A stretch of DNA of 64,000 nt from Nocardioides mangrovi (lineage in GTDB: Bacteria; Actinomycetota; Actinomycetes; Propionibacteriales; Nocardioidaceae), in the NCBI RefSeq assembly GCF_020073815.1, contig NZ_JAIQZJ010000001.1:992001-1056000 (forward strand). Reading direction: 5' to 3'. The notes under the pieces were generated by a model that did no database searches, was not told where the DNA came from, and saw only the letters and a list, made by a program, of their open reading frames with translations. Both the position numbers and the translations under genes were made by a program. This document shows, in pieces, positions 9,484 to 18,565 of this stretch; the stretch's first letter is position 1; each line of letters starts with the position of its first letter.

Positions 9484-9497
9484 TAGAACAGGTTCTG
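9484..9497. promoter_or_regulatory. KstR-like operator upstream of MpaB-type oxygenase
   Basis: TAGAACAGGTTCTG lies 12 bp upstream of the oxygenase ATG. It is a near-perfect inverted repeat matching the published KstR core TnnAACnnGTTnnA at every position except the last. KstR is the TetR-family repressor of cholesterol and steroid catabolism in actinobacteria. A second, closer match is at 58208-58221. Confidence 0.55.
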
Positions 9498-9513
9498 CCG
9501 CACCGGCAGGGGG

Positions 9514-9576
9514 CGTCGTACCTGACGTTACGGTCGTGGATCTCGCGAAAACACGACCATCTCGTCAGGTACGACG
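9514..9576. terminator. Long inverted repeat between prfB and the oxygenase gene
   Basis: CGTCGTACCTGACG (9514-9527) pairs perfectly with CGTCAGGTACGACG (9563-9576). An inner stem GGTCGTG/CACGACC lies inside it. The combined hairpin sits about 17 bp after the prfB stop and probably ends prfB transcription before the KstR-controlled oxygenase. There is no long T-tract, so it may be an L-shaped actinobacterial terminator. Confidence 0.55.
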
Positions 9577-9593
9577 GTCGGCGGCGTGCCCGG

Positions 9594-10712
9594 CTAGTTG
9601 GACTCGGCCTTCTCCGCGCCGCGGCGCCAGCGGATGCCGGCCTCGATGAAGCCGTCGATGTCGCCGTCGAAGACGGCCTGCGGGTTGCCGACCTCGAAGC
9701 CGGTCCGCAGGTCCTTCGCCATCTGGTAAGGGTTGAGGACGTAGTTGCGCATCTGGTCGCCCCAGGCGGCGGCCACGTCGCCCTTGAGGTCCTTCTTGAG
9801 CGCAGCCTCCTCGGCCTTCTTCTTCGCGAGCAGCTTGGCCTTGAGGACCACCATCGCCGAGGCCTTGTTCTGCAGCTGCGACTTCTCGTTCTGGCAGCTG
9901 ACCACGATGCCCGTCGGGATGTGGGTCAGACGGACGGCGGAGTCGGTGGTGTTGACCGACTGGCCACCGGGGCCGCCCGAGCGGAAGACGTCGACCCGGA
10001 TGTCGTTCTCGTCCACCTCGATCTCGTCGGTCTGCTCGAGGACCGGCACGACCTCGACGGCCGCGAACGAGGTCTGGCGGCGGCCCTGGTTGTCGAACGG
10101 GCTGATCCGGACCAGGCGGTGGGTGCCGGCCTCGACCGACAGGGTGCCGTAGGCGTACGGCGCGTGGATCGCGAACTCGGCGGACTTGATGCCCGCCTCC
10201 TCGGCGTAGGAGACGTCGTAGACCTCGACGGGGTACTTGTGCTGCTCGGCCCAGCGCGTGTACATCCGCATCAGCATCTCGGCGAAGTCGGCCGCGTCCA
10301 CGCCCCCGGCGCCGGAGCGGATCGAGACGATCGCCTCGCGCTCGTCGTACTCGCCGGAGAGCAGGGTGCGGACCTCGAGGGCCTCGACCGACTTGTGCAG
10401 CCGGCCCAGCTCGACCTCGGCCTCGGCGAGGGAGTCGGCGTCGCCCTCCTCCTGCGCGAGCTCGACGAGGACGCCGAGGTCCTCGATCCGGCTGCGCAGC
10501 GAGGTGATCCGCTCGAGCTCGCCCTGGAGGGCGGACAGGCGGCCGGTCACGCGGGTGGCGTTGGCCTGGTCGTCCCACAGGTCCGGCGCGGCGACCTGCT
10601 CGCCGAGGTCGGCGATCTCGGCGCGCATGGAGTCGAGGTCGAGCACGTGCTCGATCGTCCCCATCGTCGTCTGGAGCTGCTTGATCTCTGCGTCGAAGTC
10701 CGGTCCTGCCAC
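9594..10712 (-). CDS. prfB: Peptide chain release factor 2
   Basis: The start is set at GTG 10712, giving 372 residues, the normal RF2 length. The catalytic GGQ lies in [20 protein letters not shown], and the stop-codon recognition tripeptide SPF is in [11 protein letters not shown], which identifies RF2 (UGA/UAA). The reading frame is continuous, so the programmed +1 frameshift found in many bacterial prfB genes is absent here, as is usual in actinobacteria. It is followed by a strong inverted repeat, and ftsE lies further downstream. Confidence 0.96.
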   Translation of the reverse strand: MAGPDFDAEIKQLQTTMGTIEHVLDLDSMRAEIADLGEQVAAPDLWDDQANATRVTGRLSALQGELERITSLRSRIEDLGVLVELAQEEGDADSLAEAEVELGRLHKSVEALEVRTLLSGEYDEREAIVSIRSGAGGVDAADFAEMLMRMYTRWAEQHKYPVEVYDVSYAEEAGIKSAEFAIHAPYAYGTLSVEAGTHRLVRISPFDNQGRRQTSFAAVEVVPVLEQTDEIEVDENDIRVDVFRSGGPGGQSVNTTDSAVRLTHIPTGIVVSCQNEKSQLQNKASAMVVLKAKLLAKKKAEEAALKKDLKGDVAAAWGDQMRNYVLNPYQMAKDLRTGFEVGNPQAVFDGDIDGFIEAGIRWRRGAEKAESN

Positions 10713-10746
10713 GAGGGTCAAGGTTACGGGTCCGCGGCGTGCAGTC

Positions 10747-11208
10747 CTAACGGCGACCGAAGACCTGGGAGATCCACCACCGACCGTCGTCGTCGCGGCG
10801 GGCACCCATGCCCATGAGGCGGTACTGCGGCCGCAGGATGTTCTCGCGGTGGCCCTCGGAGTGCATCCAGCCCTGGTTGACCACCGATCGGCCGCTCGCG
10901 AATCCGTAGGCGATGTTCTCGCCGGCCATGGTCAGGTGGCAGCGGCGCATGATCGGGCCGAGCGACTGGTGGACCATGTCCTCGGTGCGCGCCATGTGGC
11001 GGGCCCACCGCTCGGCGAAGCCCTCGACGCACCGCTGGGAGCGCAGGTCACGGCGGTCGTGCCGGTCCCGCTGCTGGTTGGTCGCGGCGAAGGCCTGCTT
11101 CTCGTAGCGGTCCGACGGGCTGTCGGCCGACGCCGGCGCCGCGCTCAGCAGGCCGACGAGCAGCGCCACCGGCGCGAGCGCGATTGCGATCCTGATGGTC
11201 CGAGACAT
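10747..11208 (-). CDS. Secreted CAP/SCP-domain protein
   Basis: The protein has 153 residues from ATG 11208. The signal peptide ends at ASADSP. The CAP fold is recognisable from [23 protein letters not shown] and a C-terminal [13 protein letters not shown], the most conserved CAP block with its His and Glu. Two cysteines could form a disulfide. Bacterial CAP proteins are cell-surface or cell-wall factors whose activity is mostly unknown. It is divergent from the lipoprotein gene at 11279. Confidence 0.85.
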   Translation of the reverse strand: MSRTIRIAIALAPVALLVGLLSAAPASADSPSDRYEKQAFAATNQQRDRHDRRDLRSQRCVEGFAERWARHMARTEDMVHQSLGPIMRRCHLTMAGENIAYGFASGRSVVNQGWMHSEGHRENILRPQYRLMGMGARRDDDGRWWISQVFGRR

Positions 11209-11278
11209 CGCCTCACTGTGCCACCGACCCGGCCGCGACGGCCAGTGTGCGGGTAGTGGCCTCGCTAGGGTCCACCCC

Positions 11279-12193
11279 ATGCGACTCGGAGCGAGGACGG
11301 CGGCACTCGTGCCCGTGGTGGCGCTCGCGGCCGCCGGGTGCGCCCTGCTCGGCGGTGGCGCCGACGCCGGCGACACCGTCGCTGCGGAGGTCCAGGCCCT
11401 CGGCACCGACGCCGCGGTCGTGCAGCTGCCGACCGGCCGGCTCTCGGTCCTGCTCGGCGAGCCCGTCGACAGCGTCGCCGCGGACGAGGCGGCCGACCAG
11501 GAGGACCACGACCCGCCCGACGGGGGCGCGTTCGTCGGCGTCGGGTGGACCTTCGACCCGGGCGCGGGCCTGAGCACGACCCAGAAGGCGATGGTCCTCG
11601 ACGACGACGTCACGCCGACCGTGACCCTGGTCGCGGGTGGCGACCGCTACCCGATCGACCAGGCCCTCGACGACGACCCCGCCCTCTTCGTCGCCGTGGC
11701 CGGCAGCGACGACGTACGGCTCGAGGTGGACTTCGACGGCGTCGTGCAGACCGTCAGCTCCGGCGGCCGGGTCGACGAGGGCGACGCCGCGGCGCTGTAC
11801 GACGCCACCGGGTCGCGGGCTCCGCTGATCGACTGCTCCGACCAGCGGCTGCGGCCGCCGGCGGACCTCGACCTGCTCTGCAGTGCCGAGCTCGACCTGG
11901 TGCCCTACGTCAGCGGCCCCGGCTGGGCGGACGCCGGCGCAGCCTGGGCGGTGGTGCGCCTCGAGACCACGGTGTCCGGGGTCGAGGTGACCTCCACCGA
12001 GGACAGCTCCACGCTGGACGGCGACGACCCGACCCTGACCGTGCCGAGCGACGTCACCCGCCCGGGCTTCCGGAGCGACCAGCTCGTCTTCGACAGCAGC
12101 GCCGACGCCGCGCACGTGCTCGACGTCGCCCGCACCTACACGACCGCCGACGGGACTACCGACGGGACCACGCAGGTCACGCTGCGGCCGTAG
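11279..12193 (+). CDS. Putative lipoprotein of unknown function
   Basis: The protein has 304 residues and starts at ATG 11279. The signal peptide ends in a lipobox AAAGC, so it should be lipid-anchored. The mature part is acidic (many Asp) and contains a beta-rich pattern with one Cys pair (LIDCSD and DLLCSA). I recognise no family. It converges on the 283-residue WXG-like gene with 1 bp between stops. Confidence 0.6.
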   Translation: MRLGARTAALVPVVALAAAGCALLGGGADAGDTVAAEVQALGTDAAVVQLPTGRLSVLLGEPVDSVAADEAADQEDHDPPDGGAFVGVGWTFDPGAGLSTTQKAMVLDDDVTPTVTLVAGGDRYPIDQALDDDPALFVAVAGSDDVRLEVDFDGVVQTVSSGGRVDEGDAAALYDATGSRAPLIDCSDQRLRPPADLDLLCSAELDLVPYVSGPGWADAGAAWAVVRLETTVSGVEVTSTEDSSTLDGDDPTLTVPSDVTRPGFRSDQLVFDSSADAAHVLDVARTYTTADGTTDGTTQVTLRP

Positions 12194-12194
12194 G

Positions 12195-13046
12195 TCAGGC
12201 CGCCTCCCACGGGTCGTTCATCGCGCCGCTGAGCGCCTCGGACGGCCGCGGCCAGGTCTCGTTGGGCAGGCCGTTGTGGCCGAACGAGGCGGTCAGGCCG
12301 TCCCAGTCGCCGGCCGAGCCGATGTTGAGGCTGGCCCAGTAGGAGATGTACGTCGTGACCACGTTGCTGATGTCGGAGACCACGCCCGCGATCAGCTCGA
12401 CCGCGACGCCCGCGCCCAGCGAGGCCCAGTTGCCGGCGTCTCCGATCTTGCCGGCGCTGGCGGCGAGGTTGCCGGCGAGGTCGACGATGTTCTGGAGCTG
12501 GTCGCTCCAGTGGTTGACCAGCGTGAGCGAGTTGTCGTCGAGCAGGTCGGCGGCGTTGAGCAGCATCTCGCTCATCCCGGACACCGCGTCGGTCTGGGTG
12601 CCGGAGGCCGTCGAGTAGGCGCCGTACGCGCGGCCGGTCCAGCTCGCGTCGAGCAGGCCGTTGACCTCCTTCAGCGAGGTCTCGATGGTGCCGAGCTCGC
12701 GGACGGAGTCGCGGTAGGCGCTGCTGATCGAGCTCATCATCAGCGGGTCGCCGAGGATCGAGCCGATCGACTCGCGGATCTTCTTCTGGCCGTCCTCCCA
12801 CGCCGCCCACACCTGGTCCTGCGCGGCGTCGAACTTCTTCTCCAGCTCGTGCCCCGCGAGGCCGCCGAGGATGCCGCCGAGGGGCCCGCCGGCGATGGTG
12901 CCGAGGATGCCGCCCGCCTCGGTGAGGTGGTCGTTGACGAAGTTGGCCATCGCCTTGATGAAGCCGTTGACGGCGTCGGTGACGTCGTCGATCGCGTCGT
13001 TGACCTGGGTCAGGAAGACCTCCGGGTCCTTGGATGCCTCAGCCAT
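12195..13046 (-). CDS. WXG100-like helical protein, possible ESX/type VII substrate
   Basis: The protein has 283 residues. It is mostly alpha-helical, with two Gly-rich hydrophobic stretches (GGILGTIAGGPLGGILGGL and LGAGVAVELIAGVV) and an ASWTGRAYGAY segment carrying the Trp-x-Gly turn of WXG100-superfamily proteins. Long helices flank the turn. The start overlaps the preceding gene's stop by 8 bp, so it is the last gene of a three-gene operon. No toxin domain is apparent at its C-terminus. It could be a secreted partner protein of an ESX system encoded elsewhere. Confidence 0.5.
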   Translation of the reverse strand: MAEASKDPEVFLTQVNDAIDDVTDAVNGFIKAMANFVNDHLTEAGGILGTIAGGPLGGILGGLAGHELEKKFDAAQDQVWAAWEDGQKKIRESIGSILGDPLMMSSISSAYRDSVRELGTIETSLKEVNGLLDASWTGRAYGAYSTASGTQTDAVSGMSEMLLNAADLLDDNSLTLVNHWSDQLQNIVDLAGNLAASAGKIGDAGNWASLGAGVAVELIAGVVSDISNVVTTYISYWASLNIGSAGDWDGLTASFGHNGLPNETWPRPSEALSGAMNDPWEAA

Positions 13047-13449
13047 CGCTGACCTCGTTCGTGTAGGTGCGGAAGTTGGCGGCCTGGTCGGTGTCGGTGT
13101 GCGAGAAGTCGTTGGCCGTCTCGACGAGACCGTCCGCGATGTAGGAGGTGATGTAGGAGCCGTCGAAGGCCGCCTGGCAGATCGAGTGGTTGAAGTCGGT
13201 GCGGAACTGGCCGGTCGTGTAGAGCGTGTCGGCCATCCCGAAGATCCCGACGTACCCCTCCCCCGGCTGGCAGAGGCTCAGCACCTTCTTGAGGCTGGAG
13301 GACACGTCGTCCCAAGTGTGGCTCGCGCCGATCAGGTCCTTGGCCTCGACCGAGAAGCCGCCGGCCGGGGCGTGCGGGACGCCGTGGTCCGGGTGGTCCT
13401 CGGGTGCTTCTCCGTACGGCGGCGGGCCGCCTCCGTCGCTGGGCCTCAT
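13039..13449 (-). CDS. Small WXG100-like protein
   Basis: The protein has 136 residues from ATG 13449, whose ATGA overlaps the upstream stop. After a Pro/Gly/His-rich leader of about 35 residues it is helical with two cysteines (LCQPGEG and SICQAAF). It ends in an acidic FRTYTNEVSDG tail. It lacks a clear WXG but sits between two genes of the same unit and has the size of an Esx-type partner. Function is inferred from context only. Confidence 0.45.
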   Translation of the reverse strand: MRPSDGGGPPPYGEAPEDHPDHGVPHAPAGGFSVEAKDLIGASHTWDDVSSSLKKVLSLCQPGEGYVGIFGMADTLYTTGQFRTDFNHSICQAAFDGSYITSYIADGLVETANDFSHTDTDQAANFRTYTNEVSDG

Positions 13450-14048
13450 GCCGGCTCCCCCTTCTCGTAGGCGTCCCGGAAGGCCTCCCTGAGCGCGTAG
13501 CGCACCTCGGGCTCCGGGGCGTTGCTCAACCAGTCGCGGTCCGCCTCGAGGCCGACGACCCCGATGGTCAGGCCGACGCGGACGCGGACCTCGGCGTACT
13601 TGGACGTCCCGACGACGACCTGGTCGCGGTCGGGGAAGGGCTCGCGGCGCGGGTCGTCGACGCGAGCGGTCGGCCGCTCGAGCCGCGGCAGCCGGGGGCG
13701 CGGGCGGGGCTCGACCCGGCGCTCGCCGGCGATGAGCTGGCGGCCGAGGTGCGCCTCCTCCTCGCCGTCGCCGCGGAGCTCCGCGTTGGCGGCCATCCGG
13801 CGCAGGTCGGCCGTCATCAGAGCCTCCTGCACGACCGCCCACAGGGTGAGCGGGTCGCGCATCTGCTCGGTGAGCCGGACGGTGGGTACGTCGATCACCC
13901 ACCCGGTCGGGTCGACCAGCAGCTCGACGCGCTGCGCGCGGTCGGAGCCGGTGGTCGGCGTGGTCACCCGGTAGAGATCCGGGTCGAGGAGCGCACCGAG
14001 GCGGTCGAGCCGCCGTCGCGCGCCAGTGCTGAGCGTCGCTTCCGTCAT
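13446..14048 (-). CDS. Hypothetical protein, first gene of the WXG-like operon
   Basis: The protein has 200 residues from ATG 14048. The N-terminal 100 residues are predicted mixed alpha/beta with a LTEQMRDPLTLWAVVQEAL helix. The middle is rich in Arg/Pro, and the C-terminus is DWLSNAPEPEVRYALREAF. No membrane segment or signal peptide is seen, so it is probably cytoplasmic. I do not recognise a family. Given its lead position before two WXG-like genes it may be a chaperone-type partner, but this is only context. Confidence 0.5.
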   Translation of the reverse strand: MTEATLSTGARRRLDRLGALLDPDLYRVTTPTTGSDRAQRVELLVDPTGWVIDVPTVRLTEQMRDPLTLWAVVQEALMTADLRRMAANAELRGDGEEEAHLGRQLIAGERRVEPRPRPRLPRLERPTARVDDPRREPFPDRDQVVVGTSKYAEVRVRVGLTIGVVGLEADRDWLSNAPEPEVRYALREAFRDAYEKGEPA

Positions 14049-14231
14049 CGTTCCCCCGATAGCCGAGCCGTCGTCTCCCGCCCTCTTCCCGCCCGGCTCG
14101 GAGCCGAAACCGCTCGCCGGTCGGACCGTCGGCGACCGGTCCCGGCGTTCGCGCTCCTGCCGAGCCTGGGCGGGACGAGGCACTTCCGGACGGATTTCGT
14201 CTCCACGAGCGCCGGTTGAGCCCCACACTGG

Positions 14232-16064
14232 GTGATCGTGCGCCGACCGACTCCCCACCTGCTCACCCTGACCGCCCTCGGGGCGCTGGCGTGCGTCGGC
14301 GCGCTGCTGCCCGTCGTGACCACGCAGGCGGCGCCGCGACCCGCGGTCGCGGACGGCTGGCGGGCACCGGTGCACCTGTCCTCCTCGGTCACCGGCCGCG
14401 ACGCACTCGCCGCGCTGCGTGACCGGAGCGCGGTCGCTGACACCGCGGCCGCCAACGGGATGACCTCCGCCGGGCTGGCCGAGCTGCTGCGATCCGACGA
14501 CACCGCCTGGCTGGACACCTCGGGACGGCTCTTCTACCGCGACACCGCCCGCTACCCCGCGCGGTCCGCCGCCCGGGCGGCCACCACCCAGGACCTCCCC
14601 TTCCCCGCGAGCGACGCCTTCTCGCTGCACAGCGACCCCGGGTCGCAGCGCACGCTCTACCTGAACTTCACCGGCGGCACGGTCACCGGCACCCAGTGGA
14701 ACAAGGAGTCGGGGCGCAGCACGCTCACGGCGACGCCGTACGACATCGACGGCGACAGCTCCTCCTTCAGCACCGCCGAGCGCAACCTCGTCCAGCAGGC
14801 ATGGCTGCGGGTCTCGGAGGACTACGCGCCCTTCGACATCGACGTCACCACCGAGCCGCCGACCAACGCGCAGCTCGTGCGGTCGTCGCCGAGCGACCAG
14901 GTCTACGGCATGGAGGCGATGATCACCGGCTCGGCGACCATCGAGAGCGCGGTCTGCGGCGGCGTCGGCGTCACCGGGGTCGCGTACGTCGGCGTGTTCG
15001 GCGAGGTCGGCGACGACTACCTGCCGGCCTGGGTCTGCGCCCACTCCTTCAGCGACCTCCTCAACGTCTCCGAGAGCGTGAGCCACGAGGTCGGCCACAC
15101 CTTCGGGCTCCAGCACTGGGGCTCCGCGACCGCGGAGTACTACGCCGGTCAGGGCGGCTGGGCGCCGATCATGGGCAGCGGCGCCCAGCCGATCATCCAG
15201 TGGACCAACGGCTGGTACTCGGGGTCGAGGACCTTCACCGACGACGGCACCCAGGACGACGTCGCGGTCATCGCGCGGAACGCGCCCTACCGCACCGACG
15301 AGGCCGGCGACACCGTCGGCACCGCCGCCGCGCTGACCGGCGGCACGGCCGTCATCGGCAGACGCACCGATGTCGACGTCTGGTCGTTGGGCGCCTGCTC
15401 CGGCGCGACCACGATCGACGCCGAGCCCGCGGCGTACAGCCCCGACCTCGACGTCCAGCTCACCCTGCTCGACGCCTCGGGGAGCACCGTGGCCACCGTC
15501 GATCCCACCTCGTCGAAGGTGAGCGCCCTGGTCGCGTCCGGGATGAACGCCGTCCTGGCCCGCACCCTCTCCGCCGGCGACTACTACGTCGCGGTCGACG
15601 GTGTGGGCCGCGGGTCGAGGACGACCGGGTACGACGACTACGGCAGCCTCGGCTCCTACACGCTGAGCGTCACCGGCTGCGACGCGGTCCCGACGGACCC
15701 GACCGAGACGCCCACTGTCACCCCGACGGTCGACCCGACCGAGACCCCGACCGTCGCGCCCGGCCCGCCGAGCACCCCGGCCGCGCCGGCCGTGCGGCGT
15801 GGCGCGAGGGGCGGAAAGCGCACGATCCTCGCGTCGTGGGCCAAGCCGGGCACCACCGACCCGATCACCGGCTACCAGGTGCGGATCTACCGCGTGGTCT
15901 CCGGCGTGCCGCGCGTCTCCGCGACCTACTCCGTGCAGCCCTCGTGGCGCACCGGCGTGGAGATCAAGGTCCGCACGGGGACCTGGAAGCTCGCCGTCCG
16001 GGCTCGCAACGCCTACGGCGCCAGCGCCTTCGGCCCGCTCAGCAAGGGCGTCAAGGGGCGCTAG
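14232..16064 (+). CDS. Secreted zinc metalloprotease (reprolysin-like) with C-terminal fibronectin III domain
   Basis: The protein has 610 residues from GTG 14232. A signal peptide covers about residues 1-35. The metzincin motif HEVGHTFGLQH lies at residues 285-295 and a Met-turn-like PIMGSG follows, so the protease is likely active. A cysteine-containing beta domain after it (residues 370-490) resembles a pre-peptidase C-terminal (PPC) domain. Next come a Thr/Pro/Glu linker (about 490-515) and one fibronectin III-type domain to the end. It is divergent from the WXG-like operon across a 183-bp intergenic region. Confidence 0.8.
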   Translation: MIVRRPTPHLLTLTALGALACVGALLPVVTTQAAPRPAVADGWRAPVHLSSSVTGRDALAALRDRSAVADTAAANGMTSAGLAELLRSDDTAWLDTSGRLFYRDTARYPARSAARAATTQDLPFPASDAFSLHSDPGSQRTLYLNFTGGTVTGTQWNKESGRSTLTATPYDIDGDSSSFSTAERNLVQQAWLRVSEDYAPFDIDVTTEPPTNAQLVRSSPSDQVYGMEAMITGSATIESAVCGGVGVTGVAYVGVFGEVGDDYLPAWVCAHSFSDLLNVSESVSHEVGHTFGLQHWGSATAEYYAGQGGWAPIMGSGAQPIIQWTNGWYSGSRTFTDDGTQDDVAVIARNAPYRTDEAGDTVGTAAALTGGTAVIGRRTDVDVWSLGACSGATTIDAEPAAYSPDLDVQLTLLDASGSTVATVDPTSSKVSALVASGMNAVLARTLSAGDYYVAVDGVGRGSRTTGYDDYGSLGSYTLSVTGCDAVPTDPTETPTVTPTVDPTETPTVAPGPPSTPAAPAVRRGARGGKRTILASWAKPGTTDPITGYQVRIYRVVSGVPRVSATYSVQPSWRTGVEIKVRTGTWKLAVRARNAYGASAFGPLSKGVKGR

Positions 16065-16223
16065 TGCCGCGGGAGAAAAGTCGTTGGACGGCTCGAGCCG
16101 CCATGGCATGCACCTGGCCGCGTTGGCATCGCTGGAGTGACGCCCGGTAGCCCGGCGCGACGCCGCCTTGCCAGGCACGCACCCTGACGACACCAACCAT
16201 CCAGATACTTTCCACCCGCGACA

Positions 16224-17678
16224 CTAGGCCGCGCCGCGGACCGGCTCGCTGACCGGCACCGGCTCGGTCACCGCCGGCGACGCCCGCCGCGCCATCACGA
16301 CCAGCGTCAGGACGCCGACCACCGCCGCGGCGACGAGCAGCAGCGCGGGCACCGGTCCGCCGACCAGGTTGTGGCCCTGGGGGCGGTAGACGAAGTACCA
16401 CTCCTGGTAGGCGATCGCGACCACGAACCAGGCGAGCATCGCGGTCGCCCACATCCCGGCGATCCGCCACTCGCGTCGCTCGAAGTGGATCGACCGCTCC
16501 CCCACGGCCCGCAGCGGGCGGCGGCGGACCGAGAGCATGGCGAGCGCGGCCAGGGTGGCGAAGAGCGGCATCACCGTCATCAGGTAACGGTCGTGGAAGC
16601 CGCCGCCGATCCGGATGAAGCCGATGATGTTGGCCCCGGTCAGGCCCGCGTTGACGACGAGCATCGTCCAGGACGGGTCGGGCCGCCAGCCGGGGCCGAT
16701 CGCACCCGCCCGCACCCGGCGCACCACGACGTACGGCACGACCGTCAGGAAGACGACCAGCGGGATCCAGGCGGCGACCAGGGGCTCCCAGAGACCGGGC
16801 ACGCCCCCGATCCCGGACAGGCTGGTGACGGGCACCCGCTGGAACTTCTCGATCAGCGCCTCCTGCCCGGTGAGGTCGCCGTACAGGTGCAGGTTGCGCA
16901 GGTAGAACCAGCCGGTCGCGAGGGCGGGCACGCCGCCGGTGACGACCGCGGCGAGCAGCCCGCGGCGGGTGCGACCGAGGCAGAGCAGCAGGGTCAGGCA
17001 GCAGACGGCGACGACGAGCACGCCGGGCGCGCGGGTGCCGGCGGCGAGCACACCGGCCGCCGCGGCGACCGCGATCCGGCGGTTCGTGATCGCGCCGGGG
17101 CCGCCCCGCAGCATCCGGATCGTCATCAACATCATCAGCAGGGCGGCGGCGCAGCCCCAGCCGTCGTTCATCAGGTATCCCGCGCGCAGCGCCAGCGTCG
17201 GTGTCACCGCGATCACCGTCGCCAGGGCGACGACGGCGGGACGGCGCGGCACGAGGTCGCGCGCGATCAGCCCGACCAGCAGCACCCAGAGGCCGTAGCC
17301 GGCCGTGTTGGCCAGCCGCATCGAGATCACCGCGTGGGTGAGGTCGCCGCCGAAGATCCACCAGAGCGGGACGAGCATCGCGTGGTAGAGCGGCGGGTGG
17401 TTGGCGGTCCAGATGTCCATGTGCGCGCCGTCCCACCCGACCAGGCCGAACGAGCCGGGCGGGTAGTCGGCCCAGCTCCGGACGATCGGCGAGTCGATCG
17501 TCGGCAGGTGTCCGTGGGCGAGCGCGACGACGTACCCGAGGTGGGGCGCCTCGTCGTTGCCCCAGCTGGGGATCTGGGTCGAGAGCGCGACGTTGGCGCC
17601 GATCAGGCAGATCAGCAGCGACATCAGCGCCGGGACGGCGAAGGGGTGTGCGCCGGCCCGGCGCCACAGATCTCTCAT
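16224..17678 (-). CDS. Polytopic membrane glycosyltransferase-like protein (GT-C type)
   Basis: The protein has 484 residues from ATG 17678. There are about 11-12 hydrophobic segments. The first extracytoplasmic loop has SWGNDEAPHLGYV, an Asp-Glu pair like the catalytic acidic residues of GT-C enzymes, and NHPPLYHAML follows. Such enzymes use polyprenyl-phosphate sugars. It is last of four genes that overlap by 1-4 bp, after a GT2 enzyme, a methyltransferase and a flippase-like protein. Together these suggest surface glycan or glycolipid assembly. Confidence 0.65.
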   Translation of the reverse strand: MRDLWRRAGAHPFAVPALMSLLICLIGANVALSTQIPSWGNDEAPHLGYVVALAHGHLPTIDSPIVRSWADYPPGSFGLVGWDGAHMDIWTANHPPLYHAMLVPLWWIFGGDLTHAVISMRLANTAGYGLWVLLVGLIARDLVPRRPAVVALATVIAVTPTLALRAGYLMNDGWGCAAALLMMLMTIRMLRGGPGAITNRRIAVAAAAGVLAAGTRAPGVLVVAVCCLTLLLCLGRTRRGLLAAVVTGGVPALATGWFYLRNLHLYGDLTGQEALIEKFQRVPVTSLSGIGGVPGLWEPLVAAWIPLVVFLTVVPYVVVRRVRAGAIGPGWRPDPSWTMLVVNAGLTGANIIGFIRIGGGFHDRYLMTVMPLFATLAALAMLSVRRRPLRAVGERSIHFERREWRIAGMWATAMLAWFVVAIAYQEWYFVYRPQGHNLVGGPVPALLLVAAAVVGVLTLVVMARRASPAVTEPVPVSEPVRGAA

Positions 17679-18565
17679 CAGAGGTCGGTCCTCCTGTCGG
17701 CCGGGCGGAGCCCGGGGCTGGGGCGGACGCCGGTACGCCGGGCGCGGAGTGCGGCGAGCCCGGCGATCGCGAAGTCGGCGGCCGCGTGCACGACCCGGGC
17801 GAGCAGCGCGGTCGCGATCGCCGCGTCCAGGCCGACGACCGGCTCGAGCAGCGCGATCAGCACCCCCTCCCGGGCGCCCAGGCCTGCCGGGGCGATGACG
17901 AGCAGCACGCCGGCGACATGGCTGAGCGCGAAGGCCGCGATGATCGCGGGGAGGTCGTCGAGCCCGGCCCGGGCCGGGCCGAGCAGCGCGAGCACGCCGA
18001 CGCCGTAGGCGAGCCAGACGCCGGCCATCAGGACCATCGCGGGGCCGACGTCGCGGCGGACGACGGGGAGCGCCAGCACGACGGCGCCGGCCACGAGACC
18101 GAGCGCCCAGAGCCAGCGGGGGCCGCCGGCGTCGAGCACGCCGGTCACGACCGCCGCGGTGCCGACGACGGCGCCGGTGGCCGTGTGCACGAGCAGGAAG
18201 AGGCCGGACGCGGTGACGCTGCGCCGGGCCGGCACGTCGTGACGTCGGCCGAGCTGGGCCTGCGCCGCGAAGCTCCAGACCGACCCGGGGACGTACTTGC
18301 CGAGCTGGCCGACGAAGAAGATCGCCGACGCCGCGCGCTCGGGCACCGGCGAGCCGAGCCGGGCGAGGATCCGGCGCCAGAGGATCGCGGTGAGCGCGAG
18401 GCCGAGGAGGGTCACGAGCAGGGCGGCGGCCAGTCCGAGCGCGCTGGTGTCGGCGAGCGCGTCGGCGATCTCGTCGCCACGACCGCGGAACCCCAGCCAA
18501 GCGCAGCCGAGGGTCAGCAGGACGAAGAGGATCCGCGCCAGGTCCAGCGCACGGGCACGGGTCAC
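17678..18565 (-). CDS. Lysylphosphatidylglycerol-synthase-TM/flippase-like membrane protein
   Basis: The protein has 295 residues from GTG 18565. It has about seven hydrophobic segments with the family motifs GKYVPGSVWSF and APAGLGAREGVLIALLEP, which define the UPF0104/LPG-synthase transmembrane family. These proteins are thought to move lipid-linked intermediates across the membrane. Start and stop codons overlap both neighbours (GTGA and a 1-bp overlap), so it is tightly co-translated with the methyltransferase and the GT-C protein. Confidence 0.75.
   Translation of the reverse strand: MTRARALDLARILFVLLTLGCAWLGFRGRGDEIADALADTSALGLAAALLVTLLGLALTAILWRRILARLGSPVPERAASAIFFVGQLGKYVPGSVWSFAAQAQLGRRHDVPARRSVTASGLFLLVHTATGAVVGTAAVVTGVLDAGGPRWLWALGLVAGAVVLALPVVRRDVGPAMVLMAGVWLAYGVGVLALLGPARAGLDDLPAIIAAFALSHVAGVLLVIAPAGLGAREGVLIALLEPVVGLDAAIATALLARVVHAAADFAIAGLAALRARRTGVRPSPGLRPADRRTDL

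Noticed and set aside
9594..10712. Programmed frameshift in prfB
   Set aside because: The coding frame is continuous from the GTG start to the stop, and no early UGA with a slippery site is present.
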